A DNA stretch of 42,146 nt from Alphaproteobacteria bacterium (GTDB lineage Bacteria; Pseudomonadota; Alphaproteobacteria; Caulobacterales; Caulobacteraceae). The notes beneath the pieces were generated by a model. The model searched no databases and was not told the origin of the DNA. It worked only from the letters and a program-made list of their open reading frames with translations. The number at the start of each line of letters is the position of its first letter. Position 1 is the first letter of the stretch. This document shows positions 41,249 through 42,146 of this stretch, one piece after another. The position numbers and the translations under genes were made by a program. The DNA is taken from assembly GCA_018826515.1 (NCBI GenBank), contig JAHKAM010000024.1:1-42146 (forward strand). The letters run 5' to 3'.

Positions 41249-41872
41249 CTAGCTGCCCCACACCGCGCGGAGACGCGCGGTCCGCCCGCAGAAGCGGCTG
41301 TAGCCGGCGTACCGGACGGGGTTCAGTCGGGCGAAGTCCTGATGGTAGGCCTCGGCCGGCCAGAACCGCACGGCGTCGCGCACCGGGGTGACGAAGCGAT
41401 CAGCGCCGATACGGGCGACGGCGGCCCGCCGCGAGGCCTCGGCGGCCGACTTCTGGCCCGGACTGGCGAAGACCGCGGTCGCATAGGGCGCGCCCTGGTC
41501 ACAGAACTGGCCATCAGGGTCGGTCGGATCGATCGTCCGCCAGAACCGGTCCACCAGCTGGCGATAGCTGATACGGGCCGGGTCAAAGGTCACCTGGACC
41601 GATTCGAGGTGGCCGGTTCCGCCGCGGACCACCTGGTCATAGGTCGGATTGGCGGTGCGTCCGCCCGCGAAGCCCGAGACGGCGGCGACGACGCCGGGCA
41701 TGCGCTCGAAATTGGCTTCGACCGACCAGAAGCAGCCGCCGGCGAAGACCGCGACCTCGCGCCGGCCGCTGTCCCGGGCCTGGGCGCCGGGCGCGGCACT
41801 CTCGGCAGGCTCTCCCGGCGAGCAGGCGGCGAGAACCAGAATGACAAGGCTGGCGATAGCGCGGCGCGACAT
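41249..41872 (-). CDS. msrA: Peptide-methionine (S)-S-oxide reductase, lipoprotein form
   Basis: A 207-residue MsrA. The N-terminus (MSRRAIASLVILVLAAC) has a lipobox at Cys17, so this copy is exported and repairs oxidised methionine in the envelope. The catalytic Cys47 is in GGCFWSVEANFE, followed by SGFAGG, TGHLESVQVTFDP and DQGAPYATAVF, and EAYHQDFARLNPVRY. It reduces methionine-S-sulfoxide. GGAG precedes the ATG at 41872; the open frame extends to 41944 without a better site. A C-terminal cysteine in FCGR may act in recycling. A nine-base-arm hairpin at 41187-41220 follows the stop. Confidence 0.93.
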   Translation of the reverse strand: MSRRAIASLVILVLAACSPGEPAESAAPGAQARDSGRREVAVFAGGCFWSVEANFERMPGVVAAVSGFAGGRTANPTYDQVVRGGTGHLESVQVTFDPARISYRQLVDRFWRTIDPTDPDGQFCDQGAPYATAVFASPGQKSAAEASRRAAVARIGADRFVTPVRDAVRFWPAEAYHQDFARLNPVRYAGYSRFCGRTARLRAVWGS

Positions 41873-41958
41873 GAGGCGATCTCCGGGGCGCGCGACAGTC
41901 CGCGCCATGACCCACATACGATCCTCGCGCCCCCGGGGTTTCACGGCAACCGCCCAAG

Positions 41959-41991
41959 CAAAACCGCCGACCCCCTTTCGGGAGCCGGCGG
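41959..41991 (-). terminator. Terminator of the OmpA-like gene
   Basis: On the minus strand CCGCCG (41991-41986) pairs with CGGCGG (41969-41964), extended by an imperfect inner stem around GAAA, then TTTT (41963-41960). It follows the stop at 42023 by about 30 bases. Confidence 0.7.
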
Positions 41992-42022
41992 CTCTGCAGT
42001 GCTGGCCTTCGGCCTTCCGGGT

Positions 42023-42146
42023 TTAGCGGAAGTTGATGCCGATGGTGGCGCGACGGTTGAGCGGCTCGCGCACGCCGTCGGCGGTCGGACGGGCCAGGGC
42101 GGTTTCACCGCGGCCGTCCAGCGAGATCACGCCGCCGTTGACGCCC
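42023..42146 (-). CDS. OmpA-like protein, C-terminal end only
   Basis: The last 40 residues of a gene that continues past the window edge. ISLDGRGETALARPTADG then VREPLNRRATIGINF matches the C-terminus of OmpA/MotB peptidoglycan-binding domains (GRGE, PTADGVREPxNRR). In the family this domain binds diaminopimelate in the wall, and the N-terminal part, not seen here, is usually a beta barrel or a repeat region. Followed by a terminator; same direction as msrA. Confidence 0.8.
   Translation of the reverse strand, partial: GVNGGVISLDGRGETALARPTADGVREPLNRRATIGINFR

Overview
The window is high-GC (roughly two thirds G+C), gene-dense chromosomal DNA with the codon habits of an alphaproteobacterium. 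I read it as Caulobacterales, most likely Brevundimonas or a close relative. The pointers are a DnaX lacking the zinc-binding cysteines and carrying a long acidic N-terminus, DUF3597 and SRP RNA next to dnaX, TonB-dependent receptors, a BetT-like BCCT carrier and a membrane-anchored cytochrome c. The genus is an inference. I see no phage, transposase, integrase, CRISPR array or rRNA.

Layout. 1-3.1 kb: the 3' end of a fatty-acid oxidation multienzyme gene, a small DUF488 pair and a secreted amidohydrolase, then tRNA-Gly(CCC). 3.2-9.6 kb: BCCT osmolyte carrier, TraB/GumN protein, a compact operon of membrane protein, XRE regulator and membrane protein with an operator-like promoter, rmuC, a 416-base non-coding stretch and a small membrane protein. 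9.6-17.2 kb: secreted alpha/beta hydrolase, then recR, ybaB and dnaX with two unrelated genes inserted between ybaB and dnaX, DUF3597, SRP RNA and nudC. 17.2-24.9 kb: a repeat element with perfect 23-base inverted arms, kdsB, cytochrome c, NlpC/P60 peptidase, M17 aminopeptidase, TPR protein, Fe-S scaffold, yidD and thrS. 25-27.6 kb: phnCDE importer. 27.7-31.8 kb: M16 protease and DUF2254 membrane protein.

32-38.3 kb is the most coherent metabolic block. It holds an ornithine/arginine-decarboxylase-family enzyme, a deoxyhypusine-synthase homologue (bacteria have no eIF5A, so a polyamine role is likely), three small or secreted proteins including a PAP2-fold protein that has lost its catalytic histidines, and the aguA-aguB pair that turns agmatine into putrescine. 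Together this could supply putrescine by two routes and build a longer triamine such as homospermidine.

38.5-42.1 kb: a TonB-dependent receptor preceded by three tandem 11-base-phased Pho-box repeats, so probably phosphate-starvation induced, a lipoprotein MsrA, and the 3' end of an OmpA-like gene. The Pho-box receptor and the phnCDE importer suggest phosphorus scavenging is a second theme. Several hairpin terminators, two overlapping convergent stop pairs and many 1-4 base gene overlaps show tight packing. I found no dramatic new defence or mobile system. The best leads are the polyamine block, the Pho-box receptor, the degenerate phosphatase, the XRE/membrane operon and the 23-base inverted-repeat element.
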